From: Clostridia bacterium | Lineage (GTDB): Bacteria; Bacillota; Clostridia; Oscillospirales; Acutalibacteraceae | Direction: 5' to 3' | NCBI GenBank assembly: GCA_017416345.1 | Contig: JAFQCR010000012.1 | Location: 62,001 to 126,000, forward strand | Length of the DNA: 64,000 bases | In this document: positions 22,430 to 30,521 of the stretch, in pieces | Layout: each line of letters starts with the position of its first letter | Position numbering within the stretch: the stretch's first letter is position 1 | The notes under the pieces: generated by a model | Seen by the model: only the letters and a program-made list of their open reading frames with translations | Told to the model about the DNA's origin: nothing | The model's database searches: none | Position numbers and translations under genes: made by a program

Positions 22430-24643
22430 ATGAGTCAGATCAAAAAAATGGAATTCAACAACCACAAGGTCTATGAGACCGTTCTTGCAGGCCGTCCTCT
22501 GAAGCTCGAGACCGGTATGATGTGCGGTCTTTCCAACGCTTCTATCATGGCAACCTACGGTGACACCGCAGTTTTGTGTAACGTCACCGCTTCGGCCAAG
22601 CCCAGAGAGGGTGTTGATTTCTTCCCTCTGTCGGTCGACTATGAGGAGAAGATGTACTCCGTAGGCCGTATCCCCGGCTCTTTCCAGCGCCGTGAGTCCA
22701 GACCCTCCGAGAAGGCTATCCTCACCGGACGTTGCATTGACCGTCCCATCCGTCCCTTGTTCCCCAAGGATATGAGAAACGATTGCTCGGTCGTTGCTAC
22801 CGTTATGTCGGTCGATCCCGACTGCAGCCCCGAGGTTACCGCAATGATCGGTGTTTCTGCCGCCATTGCTATTTCGGACATCCCCTGGGATGGCCCTATC
22901 AGCGGTGTTAAGGTAGGCCTGTGTGACGGCGAGATCGTCATCAACCCCACTTTAGAGCAGAGAGCCAAGAGCGAAATGGACGTAACCGTTGCTTCTACCG
23001 GCGAGCTTGTCGCTATGATCGAGGCAGGCGGTAACGAGATCCCCGATGACCTTATGTTTGACGCTATTATGGCCGCTCACGAGGTCAACAAGGAGGTCGT
23101 TAAGTTCATCAACGGCATTGTCGCAGAGATCGGCAAGCCTAAGTTTGATTTCATCTCCAACGATCCCGATCCCGCAATCATGGCCGAGATCGAGGAGTTC
23201 TGCATCGAGGATGTTAAGAAGGCTCTCGATACCGACGATAAGAACGTCCGTGATGCTGCTTTGTTGCCCATTTATGACGCTGTTCACGAGAAGTTTGACG
23301 AGCGTTTTGAGGGATGCGAAGCCAAGCTTGACGAGATCATGTATCTTGTTCAGAAGCACGTTGTCCGTGCATGGCTGAAGGACGAGCACAAGCGTGTTGA
23401 CGGCCGTGGTATCAACGATATCCGTCCTTTGAACGCACAGGTCGACCTTCTTCCCAGAGTACACGGCTCGGGTATGTTCACCCGTGGCCAGACTCAGGTC
23501 TTGAGTGTCACCACCCTTGCTCCCGTATCTGAGGCACAGAAGCTCGACGGTCTTGATGAAGAGGTCGAGAAGAGATACATCCACCACTACAATTTCCCCT
23601 CCTACTCTGTAGGTGAGACCAAGCCGTCCAGAGGTCCCGGCCGTCGTGAGATCGGCCACGGTGCATTGGCAGAGCGTGCTTTGCTGCCCGTTATCCCCTC
23701 TGTTGACGAGTTCCCCTATACCATCCGTGTCGTTTCCGAGGTTCTTTCCTCCAACGGTTCTACCTCGCAGGGTTCTATCTGCGGATCTACTCTGTCGCTT
23801 ATGGCAGCCGGTGTTCCCATCAAGGCTCCCGTTGCAGGTATCTCCTGCGGACTTATCACCGGTGACGAGGGTGTTAAGGGTGAGTTTATGACCATGGTCG
23901 ACATTCAGGGCCTTGAGGACTTTTACGGCGATATGGACTTTAAGGTAGCAGGTACCAAGAAGGGTATCACCGCTATCCAGATGGACCTCAAGGTTCACGG
24001 TCTTACTCCCGAGATCATCAAGGAAGCCTTCCAAAAGACCCACGATGCAAGAATCAACATTCTTGATGAAATCATGCTCCCCTGCATTGCAGAGCCCAGA
24101 GCAGAGCTCTCCAAGTATGCTCCCAAGATGCTCACTATGACCATCAACCCCGAGAAGATCGGTGACGTTATCGGCAAGCAGGGCAAGGTCATTCAGAAGC
24201 TCCAGGAGCTCTTCGAGTGTGTTATCAACATCGAAGAGGACGGCCGTGTATTCATCTCTACTCTTGATACCGATAAGGGTCAGGCTGTTATGGATGTTAT
24301 CGACATCATTGCTAAGGGTCCCGAGGTAGGCGCTTTCTACCAGGGTACCGTTACCAGACTTATGGAGTTCGGTGCATTTGTTGAGATCGCTCCCGGCGTT
24401 GAGGGTCTTGTTCACGTAAGCAAGCTTGACGTTAAGCGTGTTGCCAAGGTTGAGGATGTTGTATCCGTTGGCGATATCATCAAGGTCAAGGTCACCGAGA
24501 TCGACGACCGTGACAGAATCAACCTTTCTCGCCGTGATGCTCTTGTTGAGCTCGACGGTATGACCGTTGAAGAGGGTGCCGACGAGGGTGAGCGCCGTCC
24601 CAGAAGAGAGGGCGGACGTTCCGGCTTCAGAGGCAGAAGATAA
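22430..24643 (+). CDS. pnp: Polyribonucleotide nucleotidyltransferase (PNPase)
   Basis: 737 aa, normal length. Two RNase PH domains (about 12-230 and 320-550), a KH domain (IGKQGKVIQKLQE at about 580) and an S1 domain (GTVTRLMEFGAFVEIAPGVEGLVHVSKL at about 625-655), then an Arg/Gly-rich tail. It degrades RNA 3' to 5' with phosphate and is part of the degradosome. FFPLSVDYEEKMYSVGRIPGSF is the family signature. Ribosome site GGAAGGTG. Downstream terminator at 24655-24693. The 165 bases between rpsO and pnp hold a small hairpin but no promoter I trust. Confidence 0.99.
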   Translation: MSQIKKMEFNNHKVYETVLAGRPLKLETGMMCGLSNASIMATYGDTAVLCNVTASAKPREGVDFFPLSVDYEEKMYSVGRIPGSFQRRESRPSEKAILTGRCIDRPIRPLFPKDMRNDCSVVATVMSVDPDCSPEVTAMIGVSAAIAISDIPWDGPISGVKVGLCDGEIVINPTLEQRAKSEMDVTVASTGELVAMIEAGGNEIPDDLMFDAIMAAHEVNKEVVKFINGIVAEIGKPKFDFISNDPDPAIMAEIEEFCIEDVKKALDTDDKNVRDAALLPIYDAVHEKFDERFEGCEAKLDEIMYLVQKHVVRAWLKDEHKRVDGRGINDIRPLNAQVDLLPRVHGSGMFTRGQTQVLSVTTLAPVSEAQKLDGLDEEVEKRYIHHYNFPSYSVGETKPSRGPGRREIGHGALAERALLPVIPSVDEFPYTIRVVSEVLSSNGSTSQGSICGSTLSLMAAGVPIKAPVAGISCGLITGDEGVKGEFMTMVDIQGLEDFYGDMDFKVAGTKKGITAIQMDLKVHGLTPEIIKEAFQKTHDARINILDEIMLPCIAEPRAELSKYAPKMLTMTINPEKIGDVIGKQGKVIQKLQELFECVINIEEDGRVFISTLDTDKGQAVMDVIDIIAKGPEVGAFYQGTVTRLMEFGAFVEIAPGVEGLVHVSKLDVKRVAKVEDVVSVGDIIKVKVTEIDDRDRINLSRRDALVELDGMTVEEGADEGERRPRREGGRSGFRGRR

Positions 24644-24654
24644 TTCAATAAACC

Positions 24655-24693
24655 AAAGCCGATGTGAGCGACGTGCCCGCATCGGCTTTTTTT
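24655..24693 (+). terminator. Terminator after pnp
   Basis: Stem AAAGCCGATG / CATCGGCTTT (24655-24664, 24680-24689) with T run. Confidence 0.9.
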
Positions 24694-24750
24694 GATTCGT
24701 CTCCGATTGCAACTTATAATTCGGAGTTTTTGTGAAATTATTTTCAAAAA

Positions 24751-24763
24751 GCAACGTAACGTG
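24751..24763 (+). promoter_or_regulatory. ACGTAACGTG site 1
   Basis: GCAACGTAACGTG, about 70 bases upstream of the predicted start site of the 38-aa peptide gene. It matches site 3 (25197-25209) at 12 of 13 bases and shares ACGTAACGTG with site 2. Confidence 0.5.
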
Positions 24764-24798
24764 ATTGTAATTTGTTTTACAATGTGATATTCTGATAT

Positions 24799-24827
24799 TT
24801 GTAGAATTATTATTTGAGTATTATAAC
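24799..24827 (+). promoter_or_regulatory. Promoter of the 38-aa peptide gene
   Basis: TTGTAG (24799-24804), 17-base spacer, TATAAC (24822-24827); 19 bases before the ATG. Confidence 0.5.
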
Positions 24828-24846
24828 GTTTCGAGGGGTGAGTACT

Positions 24847-24963
24847 ATGAAGGAATATACCAAGCCGGAGTTTTCGGTTGTTGAGCTTTGTCAGAATGAC
24901 AAGTTAGCAGCAGAAGGCGGTACTATTGTTGTTTCTTCCACACCTTGGTGGCCTCAGGGCTGA
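24847..24963 (+). CDS. 38-aa peptide with K-Y-x-K-P leader-like N-terminus
   Basis: Too short for usual gene finding. ATG at 24847 with GGGGTGA ribosome site; perfect terminator right after the stop. The peptide starts MKEYTKPEFSVVELC and ends VVSSTPWWPQG. The first half matches the 50-aa peptide at 12881-13033 in the pattern K-x-Y-x-K-P-x-F-x-V, while the tails differ except for a Pro-Trp pair. One Cys at residue 15, an AAEGG pair of Gly that could be a leader-cleavage site, and a short Ser/Thr/Trp-rich tail fit a peptide precursor, but no maturation gene is near. ACGTAACGTG sites lie on both sides. Function unknown; the coding claim rests on ribosome site, terminator and the paralogue. Confidence 0.7.
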   Translation: MKEYTKPEFSVVELCQNDKLAAEGGTIVVSSTPWWPQG

Positions 24964-24975
24964 TAGTTCAGATTC

Positions 24976-25014
24976 AAACACCGCAATGCGAAAATCGCAT
25001 TGCGGTGTTTTTTT
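24976..25014 (+). terminator. Terminator after the 38-aa peptide gene
   Basis: Perfect 16-bp stem (24976-24991 with 24995-25010) and T run. Confidence 0.95.
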
Positions 25015-25127
25015 GTGCCGTGATAGGTATTCTTTAATGAGTTTTAATATGTTACAGGTTAATTTTATTAGTTAAATTTGGGGAAATGACGAAAAATACA
25101 ATGTTTTTATCACAAAAAATTGCAAAT

Positions 25128-25140
25128 ACACGTAACGTGT
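25128..25140. promoter_or_regulatory. ACGTAACGTG site 2, odd palindrome
   Basis: ACACGTAACGTGT is a 13-base palindrome around a central A, about 60 bases upstream of the predicted start of the candidate RNA. Confidence 0.5.
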
Positions 25141-25160
25141 AAGATTTTGTAAAAAATAAC

Positions 25161-25189
25161 TTGCAAATTTTGGCGAAGTATGATATCAT
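25161..25189 (+). promoter_or_regulatory. Promoter of the candidate small RNA
   Basis: TTGCAA (25161-25166), 17-base spacer, TATCAT (25184-25189). The predicted start (about 25196) falls inside the 28-bp palindrome. Confidence 0.55.
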
Positions 25190-25192
25190 TCC

Positions 25193-25220
25193 ATTTGCAA
25201 CGTCACGTGACGTTGCAAAT
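25193..25220. promoter_or_regulatory. 28-bp perfect palindrome (operator-like)
   Basis: Every base from 25193 to 25220 pairs with its mirror position; the core is ACGTCACGTGACGT flanked by TTGCA/TGCAA. It contains site 3 of the ACGTnACGTG family and covers the predicted transcription start, the position of a repressor site. Confidence 0.65.
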
Positions 25221-25368
25221 ATGCGGCGGTCTTACTGATCAACCGTCGCATAAGGGTCTTGTTGGCGGCGCCTTGACCTCAATGACGCTATAGTTCAAAG
25301 CTGCCGCCGAACAGGGACGTGTATTGCAGATAACCGCTCACATCTGCAGTACACGTTTTCTTTTTTTC
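25196..25368 (+). ncRNA. Candidate structured small RNA
   Basis: Between a promoter (25161-25189) and a strong terminator (25317-25368) lie about 120 bases without any open frame of note. Two stems are seen: 25222-25230 with 25242-25250 (one G-U pair) and 25264-25269 with 25303-25308, the latter extended by CTTGA/TCAAAG. I recognise no known RNA family. miaB has its own promoter further down, so this is more likely a separate transcript than a miaB leader. Confidence 0.45.
25317..25368 (+). terminator. Terminator of the candidate small RNA, upstream of miaB
   Basis: 15-bp stem (25317-25331 with 25342-25356, one G-U pair) followed by a T-rich tract. Confidence 0.85.
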
Positions 25369-25399
25369 TTAATATTTTCTCAACTTCGCAATGAAATAC

Positions 25400-25428
25400 T
25401 TGCAATGAGAGCCGTTTTATAGTATAAT
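25400..25428 (+). promoter_or_regulatory. Promoter of the miaB-mutS-mutL-miaA cluster
   Basis: TTGCAA (25400-25405), 17-base spacer, TATAAT (25423-25428). The start site would be near 25435. Confidence 0.8.
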
Positions 25429-25471
25429 CTAATAGAATATGGATAAGTATACCTTTTGGGAGATTTTTAAG

Positions 25472-26878
25472 TTGGAAAACTCTGTTTTTGAGACCGAAAA
25501 AGAGCAGGAATTGGCCGCACAGTTCGGGTATGCCGAGCGAGTAAGAGAGCTGGTTTCGGCTAAATATACACATAAGCCTCTGGCCTTTGTTCACACTTAC
25601 GGATGTCAGCAAAACGTCAGCGATTCGGAGCACTTAAAAGGCTATCTTGAAATGATGGGCTACGGCTTTACCGATGAGCTTAACGAGGCCGATCTTGTGC
25701 TTTACAACACCTGCGCCGTGCGTGAGCATGCCCAGACGAGGGTGTTCGGTAATGTCGGCATTTTAAAGGCCAACAAGCGTCAGCGTCCCGGGATGCTCAT
25801 CTGTATGTGCGGATGTATGGCACAGCAGGAAAGTGTTGCCGCAAAAATAAAGAAAAGCTATCCTTATGTGGACATACTTTTCGGTACGCAGGTGCGTCAT
25901 AGGTTCCCCGAATTTGTTTATCGCAAAATGACCACGGGCAAGCGTGTTTTTGAAAACCCTGCCGATGACAGCGGCATTTTTGAAGGCATTCCCGTCCACC
26001 GTGACGGCACCTTCAAGGCGTGGTTGCCCATAATGCAGGGCTGTAACAATTTCTGCACCTATTGCATCGTGCCGTATGTAAGGGGAAGGGAGTATTCCCG
26101 TGAGCCCGAGGACGTTATTGCCGAGGCAAGAGAGATCATAAAAGGCGGCGCAAAGGAAATAATGCTGTTGGGACAAAACGTTAATTCCTACGGCAAAAAC
26201 TGCAAGCACAAAATGACCTTTGCCGAGCTGCTGCGTGAGATAAACGCCATCGAGGGCGATTTCAGAATAAGGTTTATGACCTCGCATCCCAAGGATTGCT
26301 CCGAGGAGCTCTTAAAGGCAATGGCTGAATGCGAAAAGGTTGAAAAGCATCTGCACCTTCCCGTGCAATGCGGTTCAAGCCGTGTGCTTGAAAAAATGAA
26401 CCGCCGCTACACCGCCGAGCATTACATGGGGCTTATCGAAAAGGCCAAGTCCTTGATGCCCGAGCTGCAGCTGACCAGCGATATTATCGTCGGCTTCCCC
26501 GGGGAGACCGAGGAGGACTTCAGAGAAACGCTTGAGCTTATCAAAAAGGTCAGGTACTATTCGCTGTTCACCTTTATCTTTTCACCCCGACCGGGCACCC
26601 CTGCCGAGAAGATGCCCGACCCTGAAAGTAAGGCCGACAAGTCACGCCGATTTGCCGAGCTTTTGGCCGTGCAGGAGGAAATATCGAGGGGGCTTAACGA
26701 GCAGGTCATCGGCCGCACGGTAAGGTTGCTTATCGAGGAAACAGACGGTGACGTTTTGGTCGGTCGTTCATCCGAAAACCTTGTTGTGAGGGTCAAGGGT
26801 GACGGGGCACTTTTAGGGAATTTTGTCAATGCGAAGATAACCGAATTTGACGGTGTACTTCACGGAAATATAATTTAA
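25472..26878 (+). CDS. miaB: tRNA-2-methylthio-N6-dimethylallyladenosine synthase MiaB
   Basis: 468 aa from a TTG start. Methylthiotransferase N-domain with its three cluster cysteines in HTYGCQQNVSDSE, NTCAVREHA and CGCMAQQ; radical SAM motif CNNFCTYCIVPYVRGRE; C-terminal TRAM domain from about residue 400. It adds the methylthio group to i6A37 of tRNAs, using the isopentenyl group made by MiaA (32579-33508). Start choice: an in-frame ATG at 25439 lies only about four bases after the predicted transcription start and has no ribosome site, while TTG at 25472 has GGGAG nine bases upstream; the ATG would add 11 residues. The next gene is RicA-like, the same neighbour as in Bacillus. Family very sure, start moderately sure. 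Confidence 0.96.
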   Translation: MENSVFETEKEQELAAQFGYAERVRELVSAKYTHKPLAFVHTYGCQQNVSDSEHLKGYLEMMGYGFTDELNEADLVLYNTCAVREHAQTRVFGNVGILKANKRQRPGMLICMCGCMAQQESVAAKIKKSYPYVDILFGTQVRHRFPEFVYRKMTTGKRVFENPADDSGIFEGIPVHRDGTFKAWLPIMQGCNNFCTYCIVPYVRGREYSREPEDVIAEAREIIKGGAKEIMLLGQNVNSYGKNCKHKMTFAELLREINAIEGDFRIRFMTSHPKDCSEELLKAMAECEKVEKHLHLPVQCGSSRVLEKMNRRYTAEHYMGLIEKAKSLMPELQLTSDIIVGFPGETEEDFRETLELIKKVRYYSLFTFIFSPRPGTPAEKMPDPESKADKSRRFAELLAVQEEISRGLNEQVIGRTVRLLIEETDGDVLVGRSSENLVVRVKGDGALLGNFVNAKITEFDGVLHGNII

Positions 26879-26896
26879 ATTGAAGGAGAAATCAAA

Positions 26897-27307
26897 ATGG
26901 ATATTATTGAAGCCGCAAGACAGTTGGGTGCTGTATTACAGCAGGACGAAAGATATAAGAGATATTTGGAGGCCAGAAAGGCCAACGATGCCGACCCCGA
27001 GCTTCAAAAATTGGTTGGCGAGTTCAATCTTGCACGTATGCAGGTCGACAATGAGTTCCAAAAGGAAGAGGCCGACCGTGACGCTGAGAAGATCAGGGAG
27101 TTCAATGTAACTATCCGTCAGCTTTACGGCAAGATCATGTGCAACGACACCATGATGGAGTTCAACAAGGCCAAGGCCGATTTTGACGCCGTTATGCAGA
27201 GAGTAAACGGAATTATCGATCTTTCGATCGAGGGTGAAGACCCTATGACCTGTGAGCCTGCCAGCGGCTGCACCGGAAGCTGTGCCACCTGCGGCGGTTG
27301 CCACTAA
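26897..27307 (+). CDS. YlbF/YmcA (RicA/RicF-like) protein with C-terminal Cys cluster
   Basis: 136-aa helical protein of the Com_YlbF family, as seen from the central YLEARKANDADPELQKLVGEFNLA and the following MQVDNEFQKEEAD. In Bacillus the RicA, RicF and RicT proteins form a complex that carries 4Fe-4S clusters and affects mRNA processing by RNase Y as well as biofilm and competence. Here the tail has five Cys in 18 residues (C-x5-CTGSC-x2-C-x2-C form, ending CGGCH), which could hold a cluster. It sits 18 bases after miaB, the same place as ricA in Bacillus. Ribosome site GAAGGAG. RicA versus RicF cannot be settled from sequence reading alone. Confidence 0.88.
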   Translation: MDIIEAARQLGAVLQQDERYKRYLEARKANDADPELQKLVGEFNLARMQVDNEFQKEEADRDAEKIREFNVTIRQLYGKIMCNDTMMEFNKAKADFDAVMQRVNGIIDLSIEGEDPMTCEPASGCTGSCATCGGCH

Positions 27308-27341
27308 GACTTTTAAAATTTAAACTTTTGAGGTGAAACAA

Positions 27342-29948
27342 ATGGCTGAACTGTCGCCCATGATGCGCCAGTATCTTGAGATAAAGGAACAGAATAAGGA
27401 TACCCTTCTGTTTTTCAGAGTAGGTGACTTTTACGAGCTGTTTTTTGATGACGCAGTAACCGCCTCCCGTGAGCTTGAAATAGTGCTTACGGGTAAGGAA
27501 TGCGGATTAGAGGAAAGAGCGCCGATGTGCGGTGTTCCTTACCACAGCTATGAGGCTTATGTTGCAAGACTTATCGAAAAGGGCTACCGTGTTGCCATTT
27601 GCGAGCAGACCGAGGACCCTGCAACCGCAAAGGGACTTGTCCGCCGTGACATTGTGCGTGTTATCACTCCCGGTACCGTTTTAGAGGACAGTATGCTGGA
27701 TGAATCACGCAACAACTACCTTGCCACGGTGTATTTCACCAAAAAGGAATACGGAATCTGCTTTGTTGATGCATCCACGGGTGCCGTCAGCGTGACCGAG
27801 ATAACGGGTGCCGATGCCGCAAGCCGTGTTATCGGTGAGCTTGGCCGCTTTAACCCCAAGGAGATCGTCACGGTCAACGCCATTGTCGAGCGCAAGGAGA
27901 TCGCCTCCTTTATCCGTGAGCGTCTGCAATGCTGTGTTTCCATGATAGATGAGGAGCGGTTTGACGGCGGTATTGCAGAGATTGCCGTCTGCAACCATTT
28001 CAAGGTGTCGTCGGTTGCCGAAAAGGGTCTGGTCGCAGGCTCGTTGGCGGTAAGGGTGCTGGGTGCAACGCTTGACTACCTTGAAAAGACCCAGATGAGC
28101 GGTATGGAGCGCATTTCGGAGGTCAATATCTACTCCGACAATCAGTTTATGCGTGTCGATGTTACCGCAATGCGTAATCTCGAGCTTTGCGAGACCATGC
28201 GTAACAAAGAGAAAAAAGGCTCACTTTTGTGGGTGCTGGATAAGACCAAAACGGCTATGGGTAAGCGACTGATAAGAAGTTGGATATCAAAGCCGCTGAT
28301 GGACAGAATGGCGCTTGAGACCCGTTACAACGGTGTGGACGAGCTGGTCGGAAACACAGTTTTGACAGGTGAGATAAGAGAACTTTTGGCCGGTGTTCAC
28401 GATGTTGAACGCCTTATGACAAGGATAGTTTACGGTACTGCAGGCGGCAGGGAACTCCGTTCACTCTGCTACACTATGAAAAGCCTGCCTGCCATAAAGC
28501 AACAGCTCTTATCCTGCCGTTCAAGAATACTGACGGGTGCCAATGCCGACATCGACCCGATGGAGGATCTGTGTGACCTTATCGACCGTGCTATCGTCGA
28601 TGAGCCGCCGTTTTCGGTTCGTGAGGGCGGTATCATCCGTGAGGGTTATAATCCCGAGGTCGACATGTTACGTTCCGACCTTACGGGCGGCAAGGAGATC
28701 ATTGCCAACATCGAAGCCTCGGAGCGTGAAAAGACCGGTATCAAGACCTTGAAGGTAAGATACAATAAGGTCTTCGGATATTATATCGAGGTCACCAATT
28801 CCTTCAAGGATATGGTGCCCGATAACTACATAAGAAAGCAGACACTCACCAACTGTGAGCGTTTTATTACCGACGAGCTCAAGAATATCGAAGCCCGTGT
28901 GCTGGGTGCCAGAGAGCACGGCGCACAGCTAGAGTTCCAAATCTTTGACGGCATCCGCAAGACTGTTGCCGATGCTCTGCCCAGAGTGCAGAAAACGGCC
29001 GATGCGCTGGCACTTATCGACGTTCTTACCTCGTTTGCCGAGGTGGCGGTCAAAAACAACTACTGCCGACCCACACTCAACACTACGGGTGCGCTTAACA
29101 TTGTTGACGGCCGTCATCCCGTTGTTGAGGCTTTGGGCTCAATGCCGTTTGTTCCCAATGATACCGTGCTGGATAACGGTAACAACCGTTGTGCCATCAT
29201 CACGGGTCCCAATATGGCAGGTAAATCGACCTATATGCGTCAGGTGGCCATCATCGTGCTTATGGCACAGATCGGTTCATTTGTCCCTGCAACCTCGGCC
29301 GATATTTCCATCACCGATGCCATTTTCACTCGTGTCGGTGCGTCTGATGATCTTTCCTCGGGTCAGTCGACCTTTATGGTAGAGATGAGCGAGGTGGCTC
29401 ACATTCTCAAAAATGCAACCTCCAAGAGTCTTCTGATCCTGGACGAGATAGGCCGAGGCACCTCGACCTATGACGGTATGGCGATCGCACGTGCCGTGCT
29501 GGAGTTTGTGTGTGACAAGAAAAAGATCGGTGCAAAAACGCTGTTTGCAACCCATTACCACGAGCTGACCGCTTTGGAGGATCAACTTCAGGGCGTCAAG
29601 AACTATAACATTGCCGTCAAAAAGCGTGGCGACGATATAACCTTCTTAAGGCGTATCGTCCGAGGTGGTGCCGATGACAGCTACGGTGTAGAGGTCGCCA
29701 AGCTTTCGGGTATTCCAAACGTCGTTATCGAGCGTGCTAAGGAGATACTTTTAACGCTTGAGACCGAGGGTGCACCGTCTACTCCGAAGTTTTCGGCAGA
29801 TGAGGCCGATGCACAGATAACCTTTGAGCTGCACGGTGCAAAACAGCTTTTAGAGGAGCTTAAATTACTTGATATCAACACGCTCACACCCATTGAGTGT
29901 ATGACGGCGCTGAACGGCTTTGTTCAGAAGGCCAAAGAAATAAAGTAA
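27342..29948 (+). CDS. mutS: DNA mismatch repair protein MutS
   Basis: 868 aa, full-length MutS1. Mismatch-reading motif GDFYELFFDDA near residue 35 (the Phe-x-Glu pair), connector and lever domains, and the ATPase with Walker A GPNMAGKSTYMRQ, then DEIGRGTSTYDG (Walker B region) and TLFATHYHEL. It finds mismatches after replication and recruits MutL, encoded two genes downstream. Start at 27342 because GAGGTGA precedes it; an in-frame GTG at 27333 overlaps the ribosome site. The operon continues into a small membrane protein and mutL. Confidence 0.99.
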   Translation: MAELSPMMRQYLEIKEQNKDTLLFFRVGDFYELFFDDAVTASRELEIVLTGKECGLEERAPMCGVPYHSYEAYVARLIEKGYRVAICEQTEDPATAKGLVRRDIVRVITPGTVLEDSMLDESRNNYLATVYFTKKEYGICFVDASTGAVSVTEITGADAASRVIGELGRFNPKEIVTVNAIVERKEIASFIRERLQCCVSMIDEERFDGGIAEIAVCNHFKVSSVAEKGLVAGSLAVRVLGATLDYLEKTQMSGMERISEVNIYSDNQFMRVDVTAMRNLELCETMRNKEKKGSLLWVLDKTKTAMGKRLIRSWISKPLMDRMALETRYNGVDELVGNTVLTGEIRELLAGVHDVERLMTRIVYGTAGGRELRSLCYTMKSLPAIKQQLLSCRSRILTGANADIDPMEDLCDLIDRAIVDEPPFSVREGGIIREGYNPEVDMLRSDLTGGKEIIANIEASEREKTGIKTLKVRYNKVFGYYIEVTNSFKDMVPDNYIRKQTLTNCERFITDELKNIEARVLGAREHGAQLEFQIFDGIRKTVADALPRVQKTADALALIDVLTSFAEVAVKNNYCRPTLNTTGALNIVDGRHPVVEALGSMPFVPNDTVLDNGNNRCAIITGPNMAGKSTYMRQVAIIVLMAQIGSFVPATSADISITDAIFTRVGASDDLSSGQSTFMVEMSEVAHILKNATSKSLLILDEIGRGTSTYDGMAIARAVLEFVCDKKKIGAKTLFATHYHELTALEDQLQGVKNYNIAVKKRGDDITFLRRIVRGGADDSYGVEVAKLSGIPNVVIERAKEILLTLETEGAPSTPKFSADEADAQITFELHGAKQLLEELKLLDINTLTPIECMTALNGFVQKAKEIK

Positions 29949-29963
29949 GGCAAGGTGAGAACT

Positions 29964-30485
29964 ATGAAAATAGGTGGAAGATACAAGCTTATCGGCAAGA
30001 AAAAGCACGCACTTTTGGACCTCCCGTATGACGAGGTGCTGGATACCTTTGAAAAAGCGCTCAGCTCGGAGGACAATACCACCCTTTCGGGAAGTGTCAA
30101 CCGTGAGACGGGGATTTTTAAGATAGAATACAAAATTTCCGACCGTAAGAACGATGTTTACGAGAGCTACTGTATGCTGGTCGAGGTCACCGAGACCGAG
30201 GACGGCGGCACAAGGATCGAATACGCCTTTGTTTACGACCGTTTTATCAACTGGTACACAAGATTTTTGTCCATCGTGTGCTTCCTTGTACCCTTGGCGG
30301 CCGCTTTGATAGTCTACTTCAAGTTTGAAATGAAGGAGCTTATTCATCTCGTGCTTTATGTTCCGCTTTTGCTTATCTCGACCTTCGGCGTGTTCTCGCT
30401 GTTCGGTTATAAGGAGAAAAAGAGCGCTGTAAAGCCTATGGTCAAGGAGTTTGAGCAGTTGCTCATTTCGTCGTTTGACGATTAA
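29964..30485 (+). CDS. Small two-helix membrane protein of unknown function
   Basis: 173 aa between mutS and mutL. Residues 1-95 are soluble and mixed alpha/beta (MKIGGRYKLIGKKKHALLDL onward, then a beta hairpin with VNRETGIFKIEYKI). Two hydrophobic helices follow (about 101-120 and 127-147), then a Lys-rich cytosolic tail. ATG at 29964 behind AAGGTGA; the in-frame GTG at 29955 lies inside that site. Spaced 15 bases from mutS and 36 from mutL, so it is part of the operon, but nothing in its sequence points to mismatch repair. I do not recognise the family. Confidence 0.75.
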   Translation: MKIGGRYKLIGKKKHALLDLPYDEVLDTFEKALSSEDNTTLSGSVNRETGIFKIEYKISDRKNDVYESYCMLVEVTETEDGGTRIEYAFVYDRFINWYTRFLSIVCFLVPLAAALIVYFKFEMKELIHLVLYVPLLLISTFGVFSLFGYKEKKSAVKPMVKEFEQLLISSFDD

Positions 30486-30521
30486 TTAACTTTAAAATTT
30501 TTACAAAGGAGGTCGCCGTAA

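Noticed and set aside
22952..24754. 600-codon open frame opposite pnp
   Set aside because: Antisense shadow of pnp; the product is Leu/Asp/Asn-rich without any known motif.
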